64,000 nt of DNA, taken from contig NZ_CANMDS010000001.1 of assembly GCF_947496725.1 (NCBI RefSeq), positions 744,001 to 808,000 of the forward strand, given 5' to 3'. The notes under the pieces were generated by a model. It made no database searches. It was not told the origin of the DNA and worked only from the letters and a program-made list of their open reading frames with translations. Made by a program: the position numbers and the translations under genes. This document shows positions 23,609-32,172 of this stretch, in pieces. Source of the stretch: an uncultured Dokdonia sp. Lineage in GTDB: Bacteria > Bacteroidota > Bacteroidia > Flavobacteriales > Flavobacteriaceae. Every line of letters starts with the position of its first letter. Positions within the stretch are counted from its first letter, which is position 1.

Positions 23609-24610
23609 ATGTCAAAGCTTAAAATTGCTATAAACGGTTTTGGACGTATAGGAAGAACTGTTTTTAGACTCATAGAGCAACATCCAGATATGGAAGTAGT
23701 TGCAATAAATGATATTGCAGATGCAAAAACGCTTTCTCACTTACTCAAATACGATAGCATACACGGTGTACTACATAAAGAGATAAGTGCTGGACAAAGC
23801 TCTATACATATAGACAGTAAGGAAATACCATTATATAACGAGAGAGATATAAGCAATATACCCTGGAGAAACACCTCGCCAGACATTGTTATTGAAAGTA
23901 CTGGAAAATTTAAAGAAAGAGAGGACCTACAGAAACACATTACCGCGGGTGCTACTCGTGTTATATTGAGTGTTCCTCCTGTAGATGAAGATATACCTAT
24001 GATAGTGATGGGAGTAAACCATCAAGATATAAAAACAACAGACACCATAATATCTAACGCCTCTTGCACAACAAATAATGCTGCTCCTATGGTGCAGATT
24101 ATAGATGACTTATGTGGTGTCGAGCAGGCTTACATTACCACAATACACTCTTACACAACAGATCAAAGCTTACACGACCAACCGCATAGAGATTTAAGGA
24201 GAGCTCGCGCAGCAGGACAGAGCATTGTACCTACCACAACAGGAGCTGCAAAGGCACTTACAAGCATCTTCCCTCATCTATCTGACGTAATAGGCGGTTG
24301 TGGTATACGTGTACCTGTACCTAATGGGTCACTTACAGATATCACTTTTAATGTAAAAAAAGATACCACTATTAAAGAAGTTAATGATGCTATGAAGACA
24401 GCTGCAAACGGCAGACTTAAAGGCATTTTATCATATACAGAAGATCCCATAGTATCTATTGATATCGTAGGAAACAAAAGCTCCTGCACTTTTGACTCTC
24501 AGATGACCTCTGTGATAGGAAAGATGGTTAAAATAATAGGCTGGTATGATAATGAAATGGGATATTCGAGCAGATTAGTTGACTTAATACTTTACATTTC
24601 TACAAAATAA
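23609..24610 (+). CDS. gap: Glyceraldehyde-3-phosphate dehydrogenase, type I
   Basis: Oxidises glyceraldehyde-3-phosphate to 1,3-bisphosphoglycerate in glycolysis or the reverse in gluconeogenesis. The 333-residue protein has the NAD-binding INGFGRIGR, catalytic Cys153 in SNASCTTN, His180, and the PHRDLRRARAAGQSIVPT loop. It is 4 bp downstream of lipA. The genome could hold a second copy with the opposite direction; this cannot be judged here. Confidence 0.96.
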   Translation: MSKLKIAINGFGRIGRTVFRLIEQHPDMEVVAINDIADAKTLSHLLKYDSIHGVLHKEISAGQSSIHIDSKEIPLYNERDISNIPWRNTSPDIVIESTGKFKEREDLQKHITAGATRVILSVPPVDEDIPMIVMGVNHQDIKTTDTIISNASCTTNNAAPMVQIIDDLCGVEQAYITTIHSYTTDQSLHDQPHRDLRRARAAGQSIVPTTTGAAKALTSIFPHLSDVIGGCGIRVPVPNGSLTDITFNVKKDTTIKEVNDAMKTAANGRLKGILSYTEDPIVSIDIVGNKSSCTFDSQMTSVIGKMVKIIGWYDNEMGYSSRLVDLILYISTK

Positions 24611-24643
24611 TTTATCTTGCAGAAAGATTTTTAGAATAAAACT

Positions 24644-26869
24644 ATGAATGTAAATGTACTCTTAGTACGTTTCTTTTTTGCATTACTCCTTACTTATCCT
24701 TCGATAAGCGTGGCCCAAAAACGGGAAACTATTAAGGAAACACTTGTAAACAATAAGATAGACTCGCTTCTTAACAGGGCGGTAATTGCTGTTTCTGAAA
24801 GTGATTATGAAGAAGCCATAAATATTCTAAACTATTCTAGAGACCTTGCTATAGATATAGACCATACAAAAAGAGTAGGACTCACATCTGGAACCCTTGC
24901 AAAATTATATTTTGAGCTTGATGATTATGAAAGTGCTCAAAAAGAAAATGAAAGAGCCCTTAAGGCCCAAACAGAAGCAAACAGTCCAGACTTATTAGGG
25001 CAGAGTTATGTCACAGCAACTCAACTATCCTTAGTAAATGGAAATAAGCAACAGGCTAATCTCAATATTAACAAAGGACTTAACGCTTTAGAAAATAGTA
25101 AGAGAGATGATCTTAAATCTCAACTATATAATCTCAAAGGCGACATTTTACAATCTAGCGGCAACCACATAGATGCTATTCAAGAATACGACCAGAGCAT
25201 AGCATTTGCAATAGATGCAGATAATGAATACTTAAAAATACAATCCTTAAGCAATAAGTCTGTAAGTCTAGCTAGTATAGGAAGACTTGAAGAAGCAGAT
25301 GAAGCTTTACTTGAGGTAGAAAACTTTGCAAGCGGAAAGGATCTACCTAACATTACAAACACTTTATATAAGACTAAACATCTTATTGCACAGGCAAGAG
25401 GAAATTACAAGGAAGCAAATGACTACCTTACGATGTACTATTCTTCTATAAATGAGACCGCAAATGCGACTTCTAAGCAAGGGCTTCCTAAAGGACCTAC
25501 TAAGCAGCTAGACGCAATGGTATCTCAACTAGAAAAAGATATTCTTATTGAGAAAGATCGCAACTCTAAAGCAATGCGATTAACACTAGTGCTGAGTATT
25601 GCGCTATGTTCTATTCTAGCACTTCTCACATTATCACTTTATAAAAACAACAACTTAAGAGCAAAAGCAAATGAGTTGCTCCAAGCAAAAAATGTCGAGC
25701 TTGTTATTGCTAGAGATAATGCCGAAAAAGCATCTACAGTAAAAGCTCAATTTTTATCTACCATTACTCACGAGCTACGTACACCTATGTATGCGGTAAC
25801 AGGTCTCACCCACCTATTACTATCAGAAAACCCTACAGAAGAGCAGAAAAAACACCTTGACTCACTCAAGTTTTCTGGAGAGTATTTATTATCATTAATA
25901 AACAACATACTCGACCTTAACAAACTAGAAGCAAACAAAGTAGAAGTAGAAGAAACGAGCTTTAATCTTAAGAAGCGCATAGAAGACGTACTTTTTGCAT
26001 TAGGGAAGTCTGCTAGAGATAAAGGAAACAAACTCCACCTTGAAATAGATAATGATATTCCTCTAGAAGTACTAGGCGACCCTCTTATGATCTCGCAAAT
26101 ACTGATAAACCTAGTAGGTAATGCCATAAAATTTACACGCGATGGAGACGTATGGATACGAGTACAAAAGATAACACAGGGAGACTCAGACATACAGTTG
26201 CATTTTGAGATAGAAGATAATGGTGAAGGTATTTCTAAAAAGAAACAAAAAACCATTTTCCAGAACTTCACTCAAGGATCTGTTGCCATAAACAGAAAAT
26301 TTGGAGGTACAGGTTTAGGGCTATCTATTGTAAAAAATCTACTAGACTTACTTAACAGTAAAATATCACTAGACAGTACGCTCGGAAAAGGAACAACTTT
26401 TAAATTTGACCTTAAGTATAACTTAACGCAGGCTCTTCCTGGTGAAGACAACCCGCACAATATCATTTATGATATAGATTATGTTGCTTTAGAAAACCGT
26501 CATATTCTTGTGGTTGAAGACAACAAGATTAACCAGATGATTACTCGTAAGATTCTTGAAAAAAACAAGATGTCTTGTGACACTGCAGATAATGGAGAAA
26601 TAGCAGTAGAAAAAGCGAGAACAGAGAAATATGACCTTATACTTATGGACATCCATATGCCAGGTATAAGCGGTATGGAAGCTACAGAACAAATACGCAG
26701 TTTTAACAAAGACATTCCTATACTTGCACTTACTGCAGTGACAATAGATGAAAATATTGATGATTTTTATGCGGTAGGATTTAATGATATTATTCCTAAA
26801 CCGTATAAGGTTGAAGAATTCTTTCAGAAAATTCATAATGGCCTTAGAAACAGTAAAGTTTTAAACTAG
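24644..26869 (+). CDS. TPR-containing hybrid histidine kinase/response regulator
   Basis: A 741-residue sensor: signal peptide (MNVNVLLVRFFFALLLTYPS), about six tetratricopeptide-like helical repeats in the periplasm (about 40-290), one membrane helix (about 310-335), a coiled coil, a HisKA domain with His376 in THELRTP, a HATPase domain (NLVGNAIKFT, DNGEGI, GTGLGLSIVKN), and a C-terminal receiver with phospho-acceptor Asp669. There is no adjacent DNA-binding regulator, so the output is probably via a separate phosphotransfer partner. The ligand is unknown. It is 33 bp after gap. Confidence 0.93.
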   Translation: MNVNVLLVRFFFALLLTYPSISVAQKRETIKETLVNNKIDSLLNRAVIAVSESDYEEAINILNYSRDLAIDIDHTKRVGLTSGTLAKLYFELDDYESAQKENERALKAQTEANSPDLLGQSYVTATQLSLVNGNKQQANLNINKGLNALENSKRDDLKSQLYNLKGDILQSSGNHIDAIQEYDQSIAFAIDADNEYLKIQSLSNKSVSLASIGRLEEADEALLEVENFASGKDLPNITNTLYKTKHLIAQARGNYKEANDYLTMYYSSINETANATSKQGLPKGPTKQLDAMVSQLEKDILIEKDRNSKAMRLTLVLSIALCSILALLTLSLYKNNNLRAKANELLQAKNVELVIARDNAEKASTVKAQFLSTITHELRTPMYAVTGLTHLLLSENPTEEQKKHLDSLKFSGEYLLSLINNILDLNKLEANKVEVEETSFNLKKRIEDVLFALGKSARDKGNKLHLEIDNDIPLEVLGDPLMISQILINLVGNAIKFTRDGDVWIRVQKITQGDSDIQLHFEIEDNGEGISKKKQKTIFQNFTQGSVAINRKFGGTGLGLSIVKNLLDLLNSKISLDSTLGKGTTFKFDLKYNLTQALPGEDNPHNIIYDIDYVALENRHILVVEDNKINQMITRKILEKNKMSCDTADNGEIAVEKARTEKYDLILMDIHMPGISGMEATEQIRSFNKDIPILALTAVTIDENIDDFYAVGFNDIIPKPYKVEEFFQKIHNGLRNSKVLN

Positions 26870-26878
26870 ACTATTGTA

Positions 26879-26894
26879 CGCTTTCGCGAAAGCG
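26879..26894. repeat. Chromosomal palindrome copy 10
   Basis: Exact core in the convergent gap, 9 bp past the kinase stop and 12 bp past the lpxK stop. Confidence 0.95.
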
Positions 26895-26906
26895 TGACTA
26901 CCCCTC

Positions 26907-27926
26907 TTATTCCTCTTTAAAAGAAGCCACATAATCTAGAAGCTTCTTATCAAACACTTGAGCATCTGACAGAAACTCGACTTTTATGGGTAAGTAATAC
27001 AAATGCTTCATCTTAAGTTGTGGGCGCAACCTTACGTAATCCTTCTCTGTAGTTAATATACAATCCAGCTTTTCTAACTCTGCAATCTCTGAGGAAGAAA
27101 AGTTGTGATGATCACCATATGGCTTATGCTCAAAAGACAAACCGTCGCTAGAGAGATAATCTGCTAGCGGTTTTGGGTTTGCAATACCAGTTATGAGTGT
27201 CACATTATGCACTTTTAAACTATGTAACTGAGCGCTGCCGCTATCACTATAAACGCAATCATCATATGCGATTTTTGCAAAGAAGACTTGTTGTCTTTCA
27301 GTAGGCTGGAGATTACTCTTTATTTTATGTTGCTCTTCCTTACTTAAAAATACAGGGCATTTTGTAACTATAATTACATCTGCTCTTTGAGAACCAGATC
27401 TAGGCTCTCTAAGATTACCCGCAGGCAGTAAATAGTCGTTGCTATATAAATCGTTGTAAGCCGTAAGCAATACTGTAAAACCTGGCGTAACCTTTCTGTG
27501 CTGGTATGCATCATCAAGAATTATCACCTCTGGAGTCTGTTTTTTATTTAATAAAGTAGCAATGCCCACTTGCCTGTTTTCACAAACAGCTACGTCAATA
27601 TCAGTAAATTTTTGAGCAAACTGAAGCGGCTCATCCCCTACCTCTGCAGCTAGACTCGTTGCTGCTACATCTTTATAGCCTTTTGTGGTACGACCATAGC
27701 CACGACTAAGGGTCGCTATCTTATAATTATTTTTGAGAAGTCTCGTGACATACTCGGTCATTGGAGATTTTCCTGTACCACCCACGCTTAAATTTCCGAT
27801 GCAAATTACCGGAACATCATACTGCTTTGAAGCTAAAATTCCAGCATCAAAGAGTTTATTTCGCGTAAGCGTAACCAAATAATATACTCCCGCAAAGGGA
27901 AACAACAAGAGACGCAGTTTTCTCAT
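26907..27926 (-). CDS. lpxK: Tetraacyldisaccharide 4'-kinase
   Basis: Phosphorylates the 4' position of the lipid A disaccharide at the inner membrane. The 339-residue protein begins with an amphipathic/membrane segment (LRLLLFPFAGVYYLV), then the Walker A-like GNLSVGGTGKSP at 44-55, SRGYGR, and DDAYQHRKV. At 27857 a decayed half of the chromosomal palindrome (TTTCGCGTAAGCGTAAC) lies in the LTRNK codons. It is divergent from the Nif3-like gene. Confidence 0.95.
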   Translation of the reverse strand: MRKLRLLLFPFAGVYYLVTLTRNKLFDAGILASKQYDVPVICIGNLSVGGTGKSPMTEYVTRLLKNNYKIATLSRGYGRTTKGYKDVAATSLAAEVGDEPLQFAQKFTDIDVAVCENRQVGIATLLNKKQTPEVIILDDAYQHRKVTPGFTVLLTAYNDLYSNDYLLPAGNLREPRSGSQRADVIIVTKCPVFLSKEEQHKIKSNLQPTERQQVFFAKIAYDDCVYSDSGSAQLHSLKVHNVTLITGIANPKPLADYLSSDGLSFEHKPYGDHHNFSSSEIAELEKLDCILTTEKDYVRLRPQLKMKHLYYLPIKVEFLSDAQVFDKKLLDYVASFKEE

Positions 27927-27946
27927 AAAACGAAGGTATCATTTTT

Positions 27947-27954
27947 TATCTTTA
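27947..27954 (+). promoter_or_regulatory. Possible -7 box of the Nif3-like gene
   Basis: TATCTTTA, one mismatch to TAnnTTTG, 5 bp before the ATG at 27960. Confidence 0.35.
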
Positions 27955-27959
27955 CGCTT

Positions 27960-29054
27960 ATGACAGTACAAGAGGTAAGTAATTTATTAAATGAGTGGGC
28001 TCCCCTAGCCTATGCCGAAGATTTTGACAATGTAGGTTTGCTTGTGGGCGATTATAACGAGCAAGTGACTAATATACTAGTCTCACACGACGCATTAGAA
28101 AATGTGGTAGATGAAGCTATCACAAAAGAGTGTAATCTTATTGTGTGTTTTCATCCCATTATATTTTCTGGCTTAAAACAACTCACAGGTAAGAACTACG
28201 TGCAACGCGTAGTGCAAAAGGCGATTAAGAATGATATTGCAATTTTTGCTATTCACACGGCTCTTGATAATGTGGCTCACGGTGTGAATTATGGTATGTG
28301 CAAAGCACTAGGCTTACAAAATGTCAAAATACTAAGCCCTAAAAAGAATCACATTTTAAAACTAACCACTTATGTGCCTCATAAAAATGCACAAGCACTC
28401 GCTGAAACTTTATTTAGCACTGGTGCGGGTAGCATAGGCCATTATGAGGAGTGTAATTTTCAACTAGAAGGGAAAGGAACTTTTAAGGGCAATGACAAGT
28501 CTAACCCTGTTATAGGAACGGCTGGTATGCGCCATACAGAAGCAGAGACACAAATAAATATTACGTTTGAAAAGCATTTACAATCTAAGGTGCTTAAAAC
28601 CCTATTTACAAATCACCCGTATGAGGAAGTGGCCTATGAGATTACACAACTAGAAAACAAACTACAAAATGTGGGAATGGGTATGATAGGAGAACTAGAA
28701 ACTCCAATGCCTGAAGGTGATTTTCTTTCTTATACAAAAACCATTTTTAAAACGGGAGGTATACGCCATTCTGCACTAAAAGGATCCAGCATAAAGAAAA
28801 TTGCTGTTTTAGGTGGTAGTGGCGCATTTGCCATAGGTGCAGCAAAAGCTCAAGGGGCAGATGCACTTATCACTGCAGATCTAAAATACCACGACTATTA
28901 TCAAGCCGAAAATAAGATATTGCTATGTGATGTGGGACATTATGAGAGTGAACGCTTTACGAAAAACTTAATTGCAGACTATCTTACAGAAAAAATTAGT
29001 ACTTTTGCAATCATTTTATCTGAGGAAAATACCAATCCTATCAACTATTTTTAA
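27960..29054 (+). CDS. Nif3-like dinuclear metal-centre protein
   Basis: A 364-residue protein of the NIF3/YqfO (DUF34) family, which forms hexameric rings with two metals per subunit. Metal-binding motifs are visible: CFHPIIFSG, HTALDNV and CDVGHYESE. A central PII-like insert (about 130-230, IGHYEECNFQLEGKGTFKG) is present, as in the long form. The biological role of the family is not settled. It is followed by the coiled-coil gene after 3 bp, an arrangement seen throughout Bacteroidetes. Confidence 0.92.
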   Translation: MTVQEVSNLLNEWAPLAYAEDFDNVGLLVGDYNEQVTNILVSHDALENVVDEAITKECNLIVCFHPIIFSGLKQLTGKNYVQRVVQKAIKNDIAIFAIHTALDNVAHGVNYGMCKALGLQNVKILSPKKNHILKLTTYVPHKNAQALAETLFSTGAGSIGHYEECNFQLEGKGTFKGNDKSNPVIGTAGMRHTEAETQINITFEKHLQSKVLKTLFTNHPYEEVAYEITQLENKLQNVGMGMIGELETPMPEGDFLSYTKTIFKTGGIRHSALKGSSIKKIAVLGGSGAFAIGAAKAQGADALITADLKYHDYYQAENKILLCDVGHYESERFTKNLIADYLTEKISTFAIILSEENTNPINYF

Positions 29055-29057
29055 CGT

Positions 29058-29837
29058 ATGGCAAAGAAGAAAGAAGCAACAGTAGAAGAGAAACTACGCT
29101 CGCTTTACGATTTACAACTTATTGACTCACGTGTGGACGAGATCCGCAATGTACGTGGAGAACTTCCTTTGGAAGTAGAAGACCTTGAAGATGAAGTAGC
29201 TGGTCTTAACAAGCGCATCGAGAAGTTGGAGAACGATTTAAAACTGGTAGATGACTCTATCAAGGCTAAAAAAATACAAATAGATGACTCTAAGGCAGCT
29301 ATTAAAAAGTATTCTGAACAGCAAAAGAACGTACGTAACAACCGCGAGTTTAACGCACTAAGCAAAGAGGTAGAGTTTCAAGAACTAGAAATCCAACTTG
29401 CAGAGAAGAACATACGCGAGTTTAAAGCTCAAATAGAGCAAAAAGGTGAAGTGATTACTCAGACTAAAGACCGTCTAAGTGAACGCAAAGCACACCTTAA
29501 GCACAAAAAGAGTGAGCTAGACGCTATCCTTTCTGAGACAGAAAAAGAAGAAAAAGCACTTCTAGCAAAAAGCGAAGAGTACGAAAACAACATAGAAGAG
29601 CGCCTTGTAAAAGCTTACAAAAGAATACGATCTAGCGTACGTAATGGTCTTGCCATTGTGCCTATAGAGCGTGGAGCTTCTGGAGGATCTTATTTTACAA
29701 TACCACCACAGGTACAAGTAGAGATTGCAGGTCGCAAGAAAATAATTACAGATGAGCATTCTGGTCGTATCTTAATAGATAGCGAACTAGCAAGTGAGCA
29801 AACTGAAAAAATGAATGCACTTTTCAGTAAGTTGTAA
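29058..29837 (+). CDS. Coiled-coil protein with a zinc-ribbon fold lacking cysteines
   Basis: A 259-residue protein with a long helical hairpin/coiled coil (about 10-180) and a C-terminal region that aligns with the C4 zinc ribbon of the CT398/YbgI-partner family. The ribbon keeps the scaffold (GASGGSYFTIPPQVQVEI, then GRILID) but every zinc cysteine is replaced, so it cannot bind zinc there. Function is unknown; homologues of the intact form have been linked to RpoN or flagellar export in other phyla. It is probably co-transcribed with the Nif3-like gene and ends at a strong terminator. Confidence 0.85.
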   Translation: MAKKKEATVEEKLRSLYDLQLIDSRVDEIRNVRGELPLEVEDLEDEVAGLNKRIEKLENDLKLVDDSIKAKKIQIDDSKAAIKKYSEQQKNVRNNREFNALSKEVEFQELEIQLAEKNIREFKAQIEQKGEVITQTKDRLSERKAHLKHKKSELDAILSETEKEEKALLAKSEEYENNIEERLVKAYKRIRSSVRNGLAIVPIERGASGGSYFTIPPQVQVEIAGRKKIITDEHSGRILIDSELASEQTEKMNALFSKL

Positions 29838-29856
29838 TCATCTTTTATACATTATT

Positions 29857-29887
29857 AAAAAAGCCTTCTTAACAGAAGGCTTTTTTT
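29857..29887 (+). terminator. Terminator of the Nif3-like/coiled-coil operon
   Basis: A stem of AAAAAAGCCTTCT with its complement, 4-nt loop and seven T residues, 20 bp past the stop. Confidence 0.88.
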
Positions 29888-29959
29888 GTGCAATAACTTT
29901 TACAAAACAAGCACATACTGATTAACATAACCCTAACAACACTGCATAAGGTTATAGTA

Positions 29960-29967
29960 TAGCTTTG
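29960..29967 (+). promoter_or_regulatory. msrA -7 box
   Basis: TAGCTTTG, 16 bp before the ATG. Confidence 0.55.
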
Positions 29968-29983
29968 CAGTAAAAGTATTATT

Positions 29984-30640
29984 ATGAAAATTATTGCAGC
30001 AATCACAGCTCTTATCACCCTAATGAGTTGTAATTATGACACAAAACCTATGGCAGAGCCTACTGCTATGCTTGAGCCGGTACAAGTTGCTCCTCAAGAC
30101 GGAATGCGCAAAGCATACTTTGCAAGTGGTTGCTTCTGGTGTGTAGAAGCCGTTTTTGAAAGTGTAGAAGGTGTAGATGAGGCTATAAGTGGCTATAGTG
30201 GCGGCTCTGAAGACAACCCTACATACAAGCAAGTAAGCTACGGAAGAACAACACACGCAGAGGCCGTAGAGGTTATTTACAACCCAGAAGTTATAAGCTT
30301 TGAGCAGCTAGTAGATGTGTTTTTTGGCTCACAAGACCCTACGACCAAAAATAGACAAGGACCAGATGCTGGACCGCAATACAGATCTATAGCTTTTTAC
30401 CAAAACGAAGAAGAAAAGAAAATTATTGAAAATACTATCGCAGCTTTAAATAAGTCTACTTATGACGGCCGTATTGTAACGCAAGTACTTCCTTTTCAGA
30501 AATTCTGGATTGCAGAGGCATATCACCAAGATTATGAAAAGAACAACCCAAACAATCCATACATTCAAAACATATCTGTGCCTAGATATAAGAGGTTTGC
30601 AGCTAAGTTTCCTGAGTTACTAAAGGATGATGCTTACTAA
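29984..30640 (+). CDS. msrA: Peptide-methionine (S)-S-oxide reductase, lipoprotein form
   Basis: Repairs oxidised methionine in proteins. The 218-residue protein begins with a lipoprotein signal (MKIIAAITALITLMSC, lipid-modified Cys16), so it acts in the envelope rather than the cytoplasm. The catalytic Cys50 is in GCFWC; GYSGG, THAEAVEV and YHQDY are intact. No MsrB domain is fused. Its last 4 bp overlap the end of the convergent methyltransferase gene. Confidence 0.96.
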   Translation: MKIIAAITALITLMSCNYDTKPMAEPTAMLEPVQVAPQDGMRKAYFASGCFWCVEAVFESVEGVDEAISGYSGGSEDNPTYKQVSYGRTTHAEAVEVIYNPEVISFEQLVDVFFGSQDPTTKNRQGPDAGPQYRSIAFYQNEEEKKIIENTIAALNKSTYDGRIVTQVLPFQKFWIAEAYHQDYEKNNPNNPYIQNISVPRYKRFAAKFPELLKDDAY

Positions 30641-31440
30641 ATTTTTACAGCTTTAATTTCAAAAATTAAAGGATACAAACGGTCTTTACTCACGTAGAGA
30701 CCGTTTTCATTTTTTACCAGATCTGGCAACACATCATATGGAGCGCCATCGTGCTCCCGCATATATTGTATCTGCAAGCCAGCCCCTGCTAGTGCAGTCA
30801 CAACCTCGCCTAGACCGTGATTCCAGCCATATTCTTTACTTACAATCTGGGCATCTTCTTGCGCATAGGTACCCTCGTACTCCTCATAAATCACTTCTTC
30901 TTGTGCATAACCATAACGCATCACAGGTTGCTCTTTTGTATAATCAAACATCCAGACTATGGGATGAAATTCTACCATATAAAACTCACCTCCCACCTCA
31001 AGACGATCTGCGATAACTTGCGCCCACGGTTTTAAATCTGGGAGCCAGCCTATCACCCCATAACTTGAAAATACAATATCAAATTTTTCTTGTACGTAGC
31101 TATTTGTATCAAGTACATTACAGCACACAAATTTTGCAGATAGATTGAGTTCTTTATTTAGCTTTCGCGAAAGCGTAATCGCCTCATCACTTATATCTAC
31201 ACCCGTACACAGGGCTCCCATCCTTGCCCAGCTCAATGTATCTTGTCCAAAATGACACTGCAAATGCAAGAGTGATTTACCAGTAACATCCCCTAGTGCA
31301 TCAAGCTCATATGAGTTAAGCGAACTCTTACCAGACATAAATCCTTTCATATCATAAAAGTCACTTGCTGCGTGTATAGCTACCTTTTTATTCCAGGTTT
31401 CTTTATTAGTAGAGAAGTAATTTTGATGGTCTTTTGACAT
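30637..31440 (-). CDS. Class I SAM-dependent methyltransferase
   Basis: A 267-residue cytoplasmic methyltransferase with motif I LLHLQCHFGQDTLSWAR, GVDISDEAI, and a FDIVFSSYGVIGWLPD motif. The pattern is of small-molecule methyltransferases; the substrate is unknown. ATG at 31440 (MSKDHQNYF) is preferred over an upstream in-frame ATG at 31494, which would run into the divergent flavin-reductase gene. Copy 11 of the palindrome encodes TLSRKL right after motif II. Confidence 0.85.
   Translation of the reverse strand: MSKDHQNYFSTNKETWNKKVAIHAASDFYDMKGFMSGKSSLNSYELDALGDVTGKSLLHLQCHFGQDTLSWARMGALCTGVDISDEAITLSRKLNKELNLSAKFVCCNVLDTNSYVQEKFDIVFSSYGVIGWLPDLKPWAQVIADRLEVGGEFYMVEFHPIVWMFDYTKEQPVMRYGYAQEEVIYEEYEGTYAQEDAQIVSKEYGWNHGLGEVVTALAGAGLQIQYMREHDGAPYDVLPDLVKNENGLYVSKDRLYPLIFEIKAVKI
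31160..31175. repeat. Chromosomal palindrome copy 11 (one mismatch)
   Basis: AGCTTTCGCGAAAGCG inside the methyltransferase gene, read as LSRKL. Confidence 0.9.
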
Positions 31441-31446
31441 ATTCCG

Positions 31447-31454
31447 TATTTTTG
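31447..31454 (+). promoter_or_regulatory. -7 box abutting the flavin-reductase start
   Basis: TATTTTTG matches TAnnTTTG and ends 2 bp before ATG at 31457. The transcript would start at or within the first two Met codons. Confidence 0.5.
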
Positions 31455-31456
31455 AA

Positions 31457-32110
31457 ATGATGAAAAAGATACTACATTTTAATAAAGAAGCCATTAATAC
31501 AATGCCCTCTCGTTACAGAGCAAATTTTATTAATAGCATAACAGGTTTTAAGAGTGCAAACCTTATAGGCACCATCTCTCCAGAGGGAATAGAAAACCTA
31601 GCAGTTATAAGTAGTATCACCCATATAGGGAGCAACCCGCCACTACTAAGCTATATCACAAGACCCACCACAGTAGCTCGACATACGTATAGCAATATAA
31701 AAGAAACGGGAGTCTTTACCGTAAATCACATACATAGCAATATCATAAACCAGTCACACCAGACGGCTGCAGCTTATGACAGCAACATATCTGAGTATAA
31801 CGCCGTGGGGCTTACCGCAGCATATCGCGATGACTTTAAAGCTCCTTTTGTAAAAGAAGCAAACATACAGCTTGCGTGTGAGTACGTAAACGAGTACGAG
31901 ATTAAAGAAAATGGCACCATACTCGTCATAGGTGCAATTACAAATATTACCATTCCTGAAGATACTTTATATGAAGATGGCTGGGTGCATTTACAAAAGG
32001 CAGACGGCGTGGCCATAAATGGGCTAGATGGGTATACTTCTCCTCAAATAATAGACAGATTTACCTACGCAAAGCCAGATAAAAAAGCGACATCTATTTT
32101 AGACAAATAG
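31457..32110 (+). CDS. Flavin reductase-like domain protein
   Basis: A 217-residue FMN-binding split-barrel protein. YRANFINSITGFKSANLIGT and ISSITHIGSNPPLLSYITRP match flavin-reductase-like proteins that bind FMN and sometimes NAD(P)H. The reaction is unknown. The first two codons are both ATG, so the start may be 31457 or 31460; the adjacent promoter box favours a leaderless mRNA. Confidence 0.85.
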   Translation: MMKKILHFNKEAINTMPSRYRANFINSITGFKSANLIGTISPEGIENLAVISSITHIGSNPPLLSYITRPTTVARHTYSNIKETGVFTVNHIHSNIINQSHQTAAAYDSNISEYNAVGLTAAYRDDFKAPFVKEANIQLACEYVNEYEIKENGTILVIGAITNITIPEDTLYEDGWVHLQKADGVAINGLDGYTSPQIIDRFTYAKPDKKATSILDK

Positions 32111-32131
32111 AAGTAACTAGGCTGTATAGAG

Positions 32132-32139
32132 TATCTTTG
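32132..32139 (+). promoter_or_regulatory. kdsA -7 box
   Basis: TATCTTTG, 33 bp before the ATG. The predicted start site falls inside palindrome copy 12, so the kdsA leader would begin with palindrome sequence. Confidence 0.6.
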
Positions 32140-32142
32140 TTA

Positions 32143-32158
32143 CGCTTTCGCGAAAGCA
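32143..32158. repeat. Chromosomal palindrome copy 12 (one mismatch)
   Basis: Core with the last G changed to A, in the kdsA leader, 32 bp past the flavin-reductase stop. Confidence 0.9.
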
Positions 32159-32172
32159 TAAAAATTCACATT

